From Plutella xylostella (lineage: Eukaryota; Arthropoda; Insecta; Lepidoptera; Plutellidae), in the NCBI RefSeq assembly GCF_932276165.1, contig NC_064004.1, positions 2,242,001 to 2,306,000 on the forward strand: DNA of 64,000 nt, in the 5' to 3' direction. Below are positions 17,758-28,571 of this stretch, in pieces (position 1 is the first letter of the stretch; each line of letters opens with the position of its first letter). The notes under the pieces were generated by a model. That model searched no databases, was not told where the DNA came from, and worked only from the letters and a program-made list of their open reading frames with translations. The position numbers were made by a program, and so were the translations under genes.

Positions 17758-20700
17758 CTAAAACTCGTCGTGGAATGGGTAGTCGGGGTGGTCCACGCTG
17801 AAACAAAGAAACAATGTTAGTATACTTAGGTACATATTTATTTATTTATTAAGCTACTCATGTCGTTATTTTATAAGTTCGTCTTCATCAATTCGATCAA
17901 CCTGTACCTAATCGTCAACTGCTGGACGGACTCTGCCAAGGAGGCCACATACCGGGTACCAGTCTATTGCCGAGCTCAGGTTGTCCGCATTAACGCAGAC
18001 TAGAGAGCCGGAGGGCGTCCCACGCTACGCTTGCCAGCACTCGAAAACTCGTTTATCCGGACATATTATTTTCTAGGTGCTTTTTAAAATAAATGTTACT
18101 TATCTTTTTTATTCTGTCTAAGTAGTTACACTCGCAAGCAATAAAAAAGTTGCAGTGACAGCACCAAATTATGTTTATAATTACGACTACCCATCACGTC
18201 CCTACTGTTGCCGCACGGGCCTCCTTCCAATAAAGGGAGGGGGTAAGGCTAAGTCCACCACGCTGGCCTAGTGCGGGTTGGTGGACCCCAACACAAGCAA
18301 GCTTGTGCTGAGAGAGTTGTCGGGGGTAAGTATATCCCCCATTGTCCTATTACTAGCATAAAGACGGGCCCATCCGCTCTAAAAAATGACACACTCGCGT
18401 TGGCCCTAAAATCTTTCATAATCTGTAATTAGGGCCAGCGCGCGGGTGTCATTTTCTTTTGACAAAACGTTCTGACGCGAGTACCACAGAGTCTTTGTTA
18501 CTTTCTACCCGCTGTTACTTTTGTCCCCGGTCTCCCCTATCCTTCCTTTTGAAATCATTGATATCCCCACTTACTCTCCCATGCTGCACAGCCGTCCGTT
18601 GCACTCCAGGGCGCCGATCTGCTGGATGTCAGCCGATGACAGTTGGAAGTCGAACACTTGGAAGTTCTGCGTCAGACGAGCCTTGTTCACCGACTTCGGG
18701 ATCACGACTAGGCCGCGGTCGATGGCGTATCTGGTGAAATGAGATTGAGGTTATAGGTAAATAATAACTTCTAGGTAAATAATAACATTCATTCATTCTA
18801 AAGTGATTTCATTACGAAATTAATAATTTTTGCTACTAAGTGGTTTTTGGGTTTTATTTTAAAATCTACCTAGTTTATAAATAAATTCACATAAAAATAA
18901 ATCTTTTGTGCCAAGTATGAATGAATGCAGTTTAGTTTAGGTTTTTCTTAAGCGTTCGAGCAGTGAAAATTAAGGAGACGCGTCTAGCTAGTGCAGTGGG
19001 TGTACCGCTGAAGTCTGGTTTTTAATCTCAGATACCTAGGTACTTATTCTGAACTATCATCAACAGTCGATTGTTCAGAGATCAAATGACGTTCATAAAC
19101 CGTTCAGAATCTGTCAATTTAGTATCTGAGTAGCAGAGTAGGTAATCTCATAAAAACTAACAAAAACTGGCATAGCCTCGCCATAAAAATTTCTTTGTCT
19201 ACGTTTGTATGCAGAAGATGATACAACATTCCTCTCACCTAATAAGCACTTGAGCGATAGACTTCTTATATTTCTCAGCAATGGCCTTCAACCTCGGGTC
19301 ATCCAACAGCTGGGGGTCCCCTGGCTTGGCCCAGGGTCTGTCGGGGGAGCCCAGCGGACTATAGGCCGTCACCACGATGTCCAGCGACCGACAGTACTCG
19401 ACCATCTTGTTTTGGTTCAGGTACGGGTGGATTTCAATCTGGAACGAATGGAGTTGGAAATGGATGAGTTTTGAATCTCTGGAAGGAAGAATTAAGGATT
19501 GCTGCTACTTAAGAAGTCGGATGAGTTCACGTCGGATCATAGACATGGGTGCATTTGCGGTATTGTAAGTTTATCCCTAGGTCGGATTAGAAGTACCTAC
19601 TTAGGTGCCTAGGCGGTACAGTGGGAAATTAAAATGTCTGTTTTCTATATTTCCGTGAGTCTTCATCATCAGTGTTACCTACGTACCTGCATCACAGCCG
19701 GCTTGATCTTAGCGGCCGCCATCACCCTATCCAGCTGGCGCTTGTTGAAGTTCGAGACCCCGATGCTGCGGACCAGCCCGCCCTCCACCAGCCTCTCCAG
19801 GGCGCGCCAGGTGTCCACGTAGTCTGATGAGGAGTACTGAACCTTGCCGTTGGCATCTGTCGGGAGGAGCTCAGACTCTTCCTGGGGAGGAGAGGGTGAG
19901 GAAAGTTTTAGGGGATGGTTACTTAAAATTAAACTTTGGTTTTCGTTCTAAACTCAATAGGGTAATATATAGTAAACTATGTAAGTACTTAAGTAACTAT
20001 GTGGAATCCATAATCATAATTTTGCGTAATTACCTAAGCCTAAAGGTTAAGATTTAAGAATAGATAGACATTCATTTGTAACGTAAGTATTTAAAGGTTA
20101 GTAGATGACCGATTTCAAGTTAAGTATTTTCTGGGCGCTTCCGTGCTTCGGACGGCACGAGTCCGTGGGTCCCGGTTGCTGCTTCGGGCAGCTTGAATAC
20201 ATCAGAGACAGCAGTCGGGTTGCCCACTTACCCGACAACTCTCTTGCTCAGTACAAGCTTGCTTGTGTTGGGGTCCTCCAACCCGCACTAGGCCAGCGTG
20301 GTGGACTAGGCCTAAAACCCTTCCTTCATTGGAAGGAGACCCGTGCCCCAGCAGTGGGGACGTGATGGGTTGTGATGATGATGGTACCTTATAAGCCTGC
20401 GGCCAGTGGATCAGATACAGGTCGAGGTACGGGACCCCGAGGTCCGCGAGCGTGGTCCGCAGCGCGCCCTCCACCAAGTCGGGGCGGTGGAACGTGCACC
20501 AGAGCTTGGACGTGATAAAGAGGTCTTCCCTGGAGAAAATAAGGAGTTTCTTGAATGAGATGATCAAAATTGGTCCCGTAGTTAAGCTGAAGCAGTTTAA
20601 GTATTCGCTATAGGGCCCTATAGTGATCGATGACGGACGTAGGAAAAGTACCTAGGTACGGTCAGCAGCTATATGCTACAAACTGTCAATGTTTTAATAG

Positions 20701-22294
20701 GCAGTTTGTGAGTTTCACAAGGTACAAAAGTGTATAGCTACTTATGCAGCTGACTGTATATCCTAAACATAACATAACATAAACCTCTCATAAACCTCCT
20801 AGTAAGTACATACGTAAAGATCTACTATGACAACTAAAAATAGCTGTCCATACCTAGCGTACCTAGGAAGTAAACAAGATAATAATAATCGGTGCGACTT
20901 CGATCACTGATAATGTCATGGGAAGAATGTGATAAGATAACTCAAGTTGTAAAGAGTAGTAGCTTCAAAGTGGGTCCTAAGAAGGAAATTTACACTCACG
21001 AGCAATGAAAAAGATCCACCCATCTATTTTTTGTAGCGCTGTTATCAGCTTTGGGGGGGCTAGCTTAACCATTTTGGAGTAGGTATCATCATCATCAGCC
21101 AATAATCATCCACTGCTGGACATAGGCTTCTCCCAAGAAGCGCCACAACACTCGGTCCTCGGCCTTCCTCATCCAACCACTACCGGCTACCCGCCTAAGG
21201 TCGTCAATCCAGCGGGCAGGAGGGCGTCCCACGCTGCGTTTGTCTGTTCGTGGTCTCCACTCGTCTACCCCAACGGTTTTCGGTTCTTCGGCAGATATGA
21301 CCACCCCATTGCCACTTCAGCTAGCATATTTTGACAGCTATGTCGGTATCCTTAGTCCTCTGACGGATAAACTCATTTCTGATACCATCCATCAGAGAAA
21401 CCCCAAGCATAGTGGACCATTTTGGAGTAATTTGGTGCTATATCACTGGAACTATTTTCATGGATCGCAATGACGGTTAAAAAATCCGTCTGGACAACTT
21501 TTGTTTTTCGCGAATTTTCAAAACTCATAAAACAAGAGATGTTTAGAATGTCCTGAGTCACCACCTGTTAGCTTACTATCATTAATATACAGTCAAACTT
21601 ATAAAGTCCTGACATCAAAGAGTGCGAGTTTGCTAAGACTGTTTATGATCATCAGTTATTTAGGTACTTACTTTTACATATATTTTAAAAATAAAATACC
21701 GATTGATTATAGATTTTTAACGGAATTGTCCTTTAATAAATATAACGGATCGATTAAATACGATCTTAAACAATTAGGTAGCTAGGATCCACTTCCGTTT
21801 TCACGACTTTAAAGTTGGACTGTAGGTAGGTACTTACCTTTTGCACCACCCTGTGTAACTAGGTAAGTAGTTAGGTATATACGTTTCCAAAACCCACCGT
21901 TTGACCACTCCCTCCTCAAACTTCTTCTTCAACCCTTCTCCTACTTCCTTCTCGTTCTTGTAGATGTGTGCGCAGTCTATGTGCCGGTACCCTATGTCGA
22001 TGGCGTCTTTCACTGCTTGCTCCACTTCCCCGGTTTGCGACTGTGAATTCCAAGGTGAAACTTGTTAGTAACTAGGTAGACTAGGTAGGTATAATGATGT
22101 CGGTTCTGAAGCCTCAAATTCTTGTCAAAACCTTAAATTCTTCGTTTACAAAGCGCTCTGTGTGTCTCCGTTGATCTCATTTTCCACTAGCAAAATTGAG
22201 AGTTTGATAGCGTTAAAATTAAAATCATAATTTAGCTTTTAGTTACACTTTACAATTGCTATCCAACTATTAATAGCTGTAAGTTTTCCTCAAA

Positions 22295-22326
<32 letters not shown>

Positions 22327-22495
22327 CGATACTTATTTAATACTAGCTGTTCCCGCGCGCTTCGCTTCGCCTTAAAAAGGTTTTTCCCGTGGGAATTCCG
22401 GGATAAAAAGTAGCCTATGTTCTTTCCCAGGGTCTAGACCGTATGTATACCAAATTTCATTCAAATCGGTTCAGTAGTTTTGGCGTGAAAGAGTA

Positions 22496-22546
<51 letters not shown>

Positions 22547-23173
22547 CAGTTACTTTCGCATTTATAATATTAGTTAGGATAAATTTTCAATGGCGGCATG
22601 GTTGTCAGCTTTTTAGGTGAGTACTTGATTGAGCCACCGTAGCCTACTTGACCCTACGCAAGTATGTAACAAGTTAGTAAATAGTTATAACATTGAACCT
22701 AAATTAGACCCTTTAGTATACGCATGGTAGGTCGTTATAGTAAATAAAAAAAAACAGTAAATAATTATCAATACATGGATAATTAGGTGTTGGTAACTAG
22801 GTATCTTCAAACTACTTAAATCAAAATTTTGTTACTTAAATTTCTTAGTTAATAAACAGTGACCTCTTCTGGCACAGGTGCTTATGTACTTAAAAGAAGG
22901 GGTCAAGCTTAGTTTACTGATAAACTTTTTGGCAAATGAATAAGTAAAAGTTTTTGTATTGTATTTTGTATTTGTAAAAGCTGGTTAATACATCCAATGA
23001 CCACTTATATTATTTACTTATATACCTACCTACGTAGTTATGTCATTTTTTTTCAATAGAAGTACCTAAACTAGGTATATAAATAAATGGTTTTCACTCA
23101 CTTTCCATGTACCGAGGCCAAATGCTGGGATAGTGTGTCCATTGTACAACTTTATCTTTGGCACTTCACCCAT
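17758..23173 (-). CDS. Aldo-keto reductase (AKR1-like), complete, seven exons
   Basis: An NADPH-dependent carbonyl reductase of the cytosol, 315 residues, the normal AKR1 length. Exons: 23102-23173, 21898-22040, 20388-20529, 19687-19881, 19239-19438, 18575-18730 and 17758-17797; all phases fit and every junction is GT-AG. It starts MGEVPKIKLYNGHTIPAFG. The catalytic tetrad is complete: Asp46 and Tyr51 (GYRHIDCAHIY), Lys80 (TSKLW) and His113 (LIHWPQ). Cofactor motifs GVSNFN, VTAYSPLGSP and IPKSV are present, and the end is HPDYPFHDEF. Substrate cannot be told from sequence; insect relatives act on aldehydes, ecdysteroids or juvenile-hormone intermediates. AATAAA lies about 40 bases after the stop (TTTATT at 17714). 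SINEs occupy two introns. Confidence 0.92.
18180..18335 (-). mobile_element. SINE 3' fragment (5S-type family), reverse orientation
   Basis: Contains the complement of the CCGCACTAGGCCAGCGTGG block and the AAGCAAGCTTGTGCTGAG block seen in the copies at 20105 and 50290. Only the 3' half is present. Confidence 0.7.
18350..18465. repeat. Hairpin element, second copy of the TTGGCCCTAAAAT family
   Basis: Shares ATTACTAGC, GGCCC and GCGTTGGCCCTAAAATC with 2229-2316; here the two arms are separated by a longer loop and end in GGGTGTCATTTT, the complement of the left AAAAAATGACAC. Confidence 0.6.
20105..20385 (+). mobile_element. SINE (5S-type family), inserted at an AKR splice donor
   Basis: Body GACCGATTTCAAG, GTGCTTCGGACGGCACG and CCCGCACTAGGCCAGCGTGG, ending in GTGATGATGATG. 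Lacks the 5S-like head seen at 50290. Its tail ends two or three bases from the AKR exon 20388-20529, so nearly all of the intron beyond the donor GTACC is SINE-derived. Confidence 0.8.
21078..21305 (-). mobile_element. LINE 3' fragment, RT C-terminus (GRPPARWIDDLRR type)
   Basis: A minus-strand reading frame (21095-21304) encodes WRPRTDKRSVGRPPARWIDD, then AGSGWMRKAEDRVLWR and GEAYVQQW, the conserved C-terminal end of an endonuclease-reverse transcriptase common in Lepidoptera, followed by a (GAT)n-type tail. 5'-truncated. Parts recur at 57469-57602, about 46735-46775 and 55135-55170. Confidence 0.8.
22298..22325 (+). repeat. Poly(A) tract, 28 bases
   Basis: Homopolymer run just before the Helitron-like element in the first AKR intron. 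It may be the tail of a retro-inserted sequence, but no body was identified before it. Confidence 0.7.
22340..22582. mobile_element. Helitron-like non-autonomous element with CAGA microsatellite
   Basis: Contains TACTAGCTGTTCCCGCGC, TTTTTCCCGTGGGAATTCC, CCAAATTTCATTCAAATCGG, a (CAGA)n run at 22497-22546 and the ending CGCATTTATAATATTAG. This combination is a very common lepidopteran repeat that I recall as Helitron-related; the class is from memory and not proven by the ends. Confidence 0.55.
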
Positions 23174-23266
23174 ATTTTTTAATTATAAGTCTAAGTACTT
23201 ATTATATTTAGGTATTAAGTAAGTAAGTACGAGTATACAAAGTGTTTTGCTCGCGTTCTCACTTCA

Positions 23267-23303
23267 AACTGACTAGATGAATAAGATAGGTGCCTTGTTT
23301 ATA
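23267..23303 (-). promoter_or_regulatory. Core promoter of the aldo-keto reductase gene
   Basis: On the minus strand a TATAAA (23303-23298) lies 33 bases before the A of an insect initiator TCAGTT (23272-23267). This spacing fits a TATA/Inr promoter and predicts a start near 23270 with a 5' UTR of about 97 bases before the ATG at 23173. Confidence 0.55.
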
Positions 23304-23639
23304 GGTTCATATTTATGCTTTATACAGGGTGGATAGAATTGAGTTTGAGTTAGACTTGATTTTTCATATATTATGTAGACCACGTAATGCTGTTAATTTG
23401 TCGGGGTTTATAATATGGATCATATAACATCTAAAATTATTTATTTATGCAAGTCCAATTATTATTTAAAATTAACAATAGTTATAAAATAATCCACAAC
23501 ATCTTCTGTCATAAAAATATAAAATAATAGTACATATGCGACATGCTTCGTCCATTTACAAAATAAATAAGTCAGCAAACAAGCTTCGTCATCCAGTTAA
23601 AAAGTTAAAATAGCCCGCCCCAGGACGCACCCGACCCAA

Positions 23640-23735
23640 AGGTTCCCATGACGCTGGCAGCATTACGGCGCTGCACTGCGAGGGAGATCCTCTGCATCAA
23701 GTACGCCCCAGAGCAATTGTCATGGAGATATGGAT
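23640..23735 (-). pseudogene. Retrotransposon coding scrap
   Basis: A GC-rich island whose minus strand reads RISLAVQRRNAASVMGTFGS. This motif recalls the C-terminal end of some lepidopteran retrotransposon polyproteins. The flanks do not continue the frame. Confidence 0.4.
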
Positions 23736-24007
23736 CTACTTAGGTACTTATCACATGGTTACTACTGAAATATTTAATATTTTTTACAGGTAGTTAGGTC
23801 CTCCAAACGAAAAGGACAGGTGTTAACTATAAGATTAACGTATCTGTGTATCTGTCTGTGGAGGCGTAGTTCCCAAATGGTCGAACCGATTTCGATCGAC
23901 AGATACACACACGCATACACAGACAGTTTAACTTATGCATTGGCCCTTTCTTTTTATCGGGGTATAAAAAGGAAGTGTCATTATTTTCTCAGTAACTATG
24001 TAGGTAT

Positions 24008-24443
24008 AAGGGTCAATTCAGACGTACCACAACCACACCACAGCCACAACCACACCACAACCACGCGGTGTGGTCGGGCGTATATTTTGTATTGACAATG
24101 AATAATCCAATTCACACGTGCCACATTTTGCCGTTGTCATCGACCACCTGTGTAATACGACCACATCGCAACCACATCGCAACCACAACGCAACCACATC
24201 GCAACGGCAACGCCGCTACGCGGCGGCGGCACCGCGGCAACCTGTTCTCCGTATTAACTGCATACGACCACGTGGGTAGGTACCACATCGCAAAGACAGC
24301 GACAACACAACCACATCGACATTTTGTCGCTGCCGCAACGCAACTGCAAAAAGCCGCTGTCACACAATTCACACGTAACCACAGCTTGACCACATTTTGT
24401 CGCTGCGACGTGGTGTGGTTGTGGTACGTGTGAATTGACGCTT
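24008..24443. mobile_element. TIR element built of ACCACA repeats
   Basis: The ends AAGGGTCAATTCAGACGTAC and GTACGTGTGAATTGACGCTT are near inverted repeats, extended inward by CACAACCACACCAC and its complement. The interior is full of CAACCACA/CGCAACCACA units on both strands (24020-24070, 24160-24210, 24290-24345). Long spurious ORFs result. 436 bases, no transposase. Confidence 0.75.
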
Positions 24444-25261
24444 AGGTACACCATATTATACGAAATATAACTAAGTGCCAAGTCACCGACTGGCCTAATT
24501 CAATGAGGCATCCTGTATATCATAGTTTTCAGCGTGATACGAATATGAATCACAGATTTCATTATCACTGTTAGTTTAACTATGACGGAATCTGCCACCA
24601 CATAAACTTTGGTGGAAAATTGTTTTACCTACTAGTGTTGTTGCTCTTGAACACTATCGATAGTGCAGGTTGCCTGTAAGAGATCGCCCGAAGCGATAAG
24701 GCCGCCTATTGTTCATTTGTTGGTAGTTTATCAGTATTTTCGGCATGTTTTAATATTCGTGATAAGTACGTCATAAATTCATATTCTATTCTACTGTCAC
24801 TCATATATACCTAGGTAGTATAATAATATATTTTAATGCATTATTATAGTTAAGTAAAGGTAGGTAAACAATCTTAACTGTGACTTTAAGCAAGCACTTA
24901 CATAGATTTTAATCTATACCACAGTAAAGGTAACAATACACAAACAAGTACCTACCTATCTAATAAACCCATCAAAAACTCGTAAAAATTGTCAAAGAAT
25001 GTATAGAATAATTAATGAGTTAGGTAAGTAGGTACTCTGCTTTGCCTGACTACATAAGTACATCGATAGTAACATTTTGGGCAACACTATAGGTACCTAC
25101 TTATAACTTTTATAACACTAGTGAAGTGATACCTGATCAAGGCCACTGCTATTTTTGCCGTCATCAAGGTTATAATCCTGTAAAACTGAACACCACTTAC
25201 CTAGGTTATAATTAGGCTTATGTCCTAGACTACAAGGCCATTTTGTGCAAGGTGAATTTTT

Positions 25262-25330
25262 ATCAAGCAAATCAGAATAGAATAGAATAGAATAAAATTT
25301 TATTTCAGACCACGTCCATAAAACATTGTA
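25262..25330 (-). repeat. LINE 3' tail with GAATA repeats
   Basis: AGAATAGAATAGAATAGAAT followed by AAAATTTTATTTCAGACC, the reverse of a LINE end with a microsatellite tail. Confidence 0.55.
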
Positions 25331-26299
25331 ACAAAACATAACACATAAAACAAACATACAAATGCAATTCAGGGATACCTATTTATGTAGGTACATTTGT
25401 ACTCACGTGATAGGTCGCGAGCCGAATCGTCGTTTTTTATTTAAGTAATGTTTACATTTGTGTAAGTAGGTATAAAACATATTTAGGTATTAAGTATATT
25501 TATTTTGTATATGATAAAAAACTTTATTAGTTACATAGTACTTCTTGATTAAATTTGTATATTGCCTTAAATCTTAAAGCGAGAATTTTTGAAGAGTCTC
25601 AGAGTTAGGTTAGTATAAGGCAGAAAAGTTAAAATTTTATTTTATTTTGACCCTAACTCTGTGACATAAAGTTCAAAATATTGGGGCAATATTTCAGCCT
25701 CAGCCTGAAAAATTGTTTTAAAAAAAACATATCAAATAACTTTCCAGTTTTATTGAAATCATTGAAACTTACAACTAGGAAACATAATGGTATGTATAGT
25801 ATAATACCCAACAAAGCTTTGTTTAAAATCAACGAAAAAACAATAATTCCATTAGTTATGGTATACCATAGCAAACCTTAATTAGGAAAAGTTTTTAACA
25901 TGTAGTTAAAAACGATCGAATTTACAAATTTTAACTAGAAAACATTGAAGATGTTTACAATATACAAAAATTTAGATCAAATCATATTTTTTTGGTTTAG
26001 AAAGACAATTTAAATTATAAATTATTTAGCGACCATTACATATTTAACACACCTACTTAGGTATACTTAAAAATACCTAACATAATGACATGTATTTTGT
26101 TACGAACTTACATAAGCTAGAATAGGTACTTACTTACATTACATTAGCTGGGAAAAATAATTATCAACGATTTATTCTTATATCAGTACTTTTTACAAAA
26201 TTTAAGAAGAAAAAAGAACTTTATGTTATTAACATAAAATAATCTTACAAAAAAAAACAAAAGTCTTTGAGAAAAAAGTCGCTGAGTACACATGTATAC

Positions 26300-26551
26300 T
26301 ACAGTCGTCGAAATATAATAGGCCCGTTTGGACAGCTACACAAATTTGCTATTTACTCTTGATTTACATGATGAAATACATAAAAAGACACATAATCTGG
26401 ATTATTATTTAACGGCCGAAAGAAAAAAGAACTTTTAAAGCACCAAAAGTATACTTATTGTGGAGATTTTTTATGATTTAGGTTTGACACCTGGTGTCAT
26501 CCCATACATTTTGGAGCTGTCCAAACGGGCCTCTTATATTTCGACGAATGT
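26300..26551. mobile_element. TIR MITE, about 250 bp
   Basis: TACAGTCGTCGAAATATAAT with GGCCCGTTTGGACAGCT on the left and its near-perfect complement on the right (AGCTGTCCAAACGGGCC, ATATTTCGACGAATGTA). AT-rich interior without ORF. Confidence 0.75.
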
Positions 26552-27168
26552 ACAGTTCAACATTTTTGTAACACCCTGTATTGTAGAAGATTTATTATAG
26601 ATGCCATTATTGAAACAATAAATAATACCTACATTAATATCACTCTGTACAATATTGTCTTCTGGTAAATTATATGCTTCAAGCCCAACTACATCGTCAA
26701 AAGTACGGTGAAAAACATTGTTAAATGCGATATGTGCGTTTCTAAATTTAAATTAAAGTTTCACACATTACACTGATCAACCTATACATTATAGTCATTA
26801 TACCATACCATTTCGTAAATGAAAATCAAATTAGGTATTTCTTTTCAATTGTAAGTTGCCACAAATGTGCTTAAATATTTACTTATTTATAAAAAAATTA
26901 AGCTACAACATGGGGTTCGAAATATAGGGCCCAAAAAGTGTGTTATTTATGTATATTTTTTTTAAGTTAAATGCTTTTTTCATGTGCACACGTGCAAATA
27001 AGTATAATTAATATAACCATAGGGCAAGGTTAAGGTGTGTTTTATGACTTTATTTGTTCAAATAAGGTCATAAGTATATTTATTTTTACACTTTTCACAC
27101 TCAAAAACAATAAGACCGATTGCATAAAATTATTTCACAATGGAAAACTCCTGTTATCCCAAAGTAAC

Positions 27169-27410
27169 ATAGGATACTTTTTATCTAGGAATTCCCACAG
27201 GAAAACAATCAATAATAATCATATACAGGGTGTTGCAAAAAGGGTATACTAAGCCGATTTTGAAATTCTAATTTCAGTTTCGGGCTTAGATAATATATAA
27301 CATGTTGCACATGCTGGTTTCGGCTTAGTATACCCTTTTTGCAACACCCTGTATATGATTATTATTGATTGTTTTCCTGTGGGAATTCCTAGATAAAAAG
27401 TATTCCTATA
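27169..27410. repeat. Long palindrome centred on a TACAGGGTG MITE
   Basis: Arms of about 90 bases (27169-27257, 27320-27410). The inner 35 bases of each arm are the MITE terminus CAGGGTGTTGCAAAAAGGG; the outer 55 bases (AATTCCCACAGGAAAACAATC and complement) are absent from the other copies at 28916, 34308 and 36365. The loop is about 62 bases. Confidence 0.8.
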
Positions 27411-27904
27411 TAATCAGTAGTAGGAAAATTCACTAGTGTAACATTTCACTTCTTTACCTAATAATAAAATATTGGTTTAACTATCATGCTTCCCATGCCA
27501 TAAATTTCTTTGGTTACGACTACGTACTTAAGTATAGTAAAATATATACTATGTAGATAGAAATCAAAATACTAAAGTAATTTTTGTGATGATGCCTAAG
27601 TAGTTTATAATACGTAAATTCTCTGTTTTTTTTAAATGTATTTTTGCATTTTTTACGTCTGAATGATATGCTTTTTTGCAATTACCTACTTAGTTAAAAT
27701 AGCTTTCAGGAATATTTAACACTTTAACTGTCAGTTTCACAGTTGAGAACGTGAAGATAAGTAGAGTTTGAGTATGGAATGCAGCGCTGTGATTGGCTGA
27801 ACTATCATTGAGAAGGTCTTAAGTTCATGCTTAGGTAGATTTACTCAAATGAGAAACTGAGCCAAAGGGTACTATTCCGTGCATCGCGACAGTCGTAAAA
27901 GCTG

Positions 27905-28200
27905 CAGGTCTAGTACAGGTTTGATAGTTTGTCAAAAACTATAAAAGTTTACGTTTTCTCGCATACTAAGTGGCGCCTCTAATGGAAATTATCATGAAAC
28001 TTTTGACAGATAATGTATGCAGGGCCTCTAGTACGGGTTTTGCAATTTACGTAAACGAAAAAAGTTTTGGTTTTCTTCTGTCACCTGCATACATTATCTA
28101 TCAAAAGTTTCATGATAGTTTCCGGTAGAGGCGGCACTTTGTATGGGGACAGGAGAAAACGTAAACTTTTTTCGTTAAAAACCCGTACTAGAGGGTCTGA
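27905..28200. mobile_element. TIR element, AAAGTTTACGTTTTCTC family
   Basis: Left end CTAGTACAGGTTT with AAAGTTTACGTTTTCTCG; right end AGAAAACGTAAACTTTTTTCG with ACCCGTACTAGA. Inside are a second, diverged inverted pair (ATGAAACTTTTGACAGATAA and complement). Related sequence sits in both p24 duplicated blocks (30560-30715, 38680-38817). Confidence 0.65.
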
Positions 28201-28435
28201 TCGCGGACTAGATACGTGACAAATAATATGGCAATGAATAAAAGGCTTGGCTGCCAAAGGGTTAAAATAGTTTGAATACCTACATAACGTACACATAATT
28301 ATCCTATGTTTTTCACAGTTTTTCTGTGAATAAGTAAAATCTATGTTTTTAAATATATTTTTTCAGTGGTGATACTTTTGTATTTTTACAATTTAATTTG
28401 TGGTTCGTGAATACTTATACCTATTTTATTTACTA

Positions 28436-28567
28436 AGGTGGAATTTCACCAAACGCTAAACATATTTAGTGGCCTGTCAAACGTCTGTCAGTTAGTACAA
28501 AACGTGTTTAAAATATTTAAATACTATTTTAAATACGTTTAGCATTTGTTAAAAGTGACCCTTAAAC
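28436..28567 (+). mobile_element. MITE, GGTGGAATTTCACC family
   Basis: Solo copy of the unit at 14497-14616, in opposite orientation. It ends within a few bases of the p24 gene stop codon, so it forms the start of that gene's 3' UTR. The polyadenylation signal candidate TTTATT (28424) lies just beyond it. Confidence 0.65.
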
Positions 28568-28571
28568 TTTA

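Larger units (their letters stand above)
23304..28435. other. Intergenic region between the AKR and p24 genes
   Basis: No host gene found. It holds a LINE scrap (23640), an ACCACA-rich TIR element (24008), a LINE tail (25262), MITEs at 26300, 27169 and 27905, and long AT-rich stretches (24450-25260, 25340-26290, 26560-27160) in which I see nothing. Confidence 0.5.

Noticed and set aside
18459..20365. Plus-strand ORFs of 60-92 codons between 18.4 and 20.4 kb
   Set aside because: They are antisense to AKR exons or lie in SINE copies; the minus-strand exons explain the coding signal fully.
22497..22546. Direct repeats suggesting a CRISPR array
   Set aside because: A plain CAGA microsatellite in a eukaryotic repeat; no spacers of unique sequence.
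24068..24481. ORFs rich in His/Thr or Cys/Val in the ACCACA region
   Set aside because: Open only because the ACCACA repeats contain no stop codons; both strands are open at once and no start context or family is recognisable.
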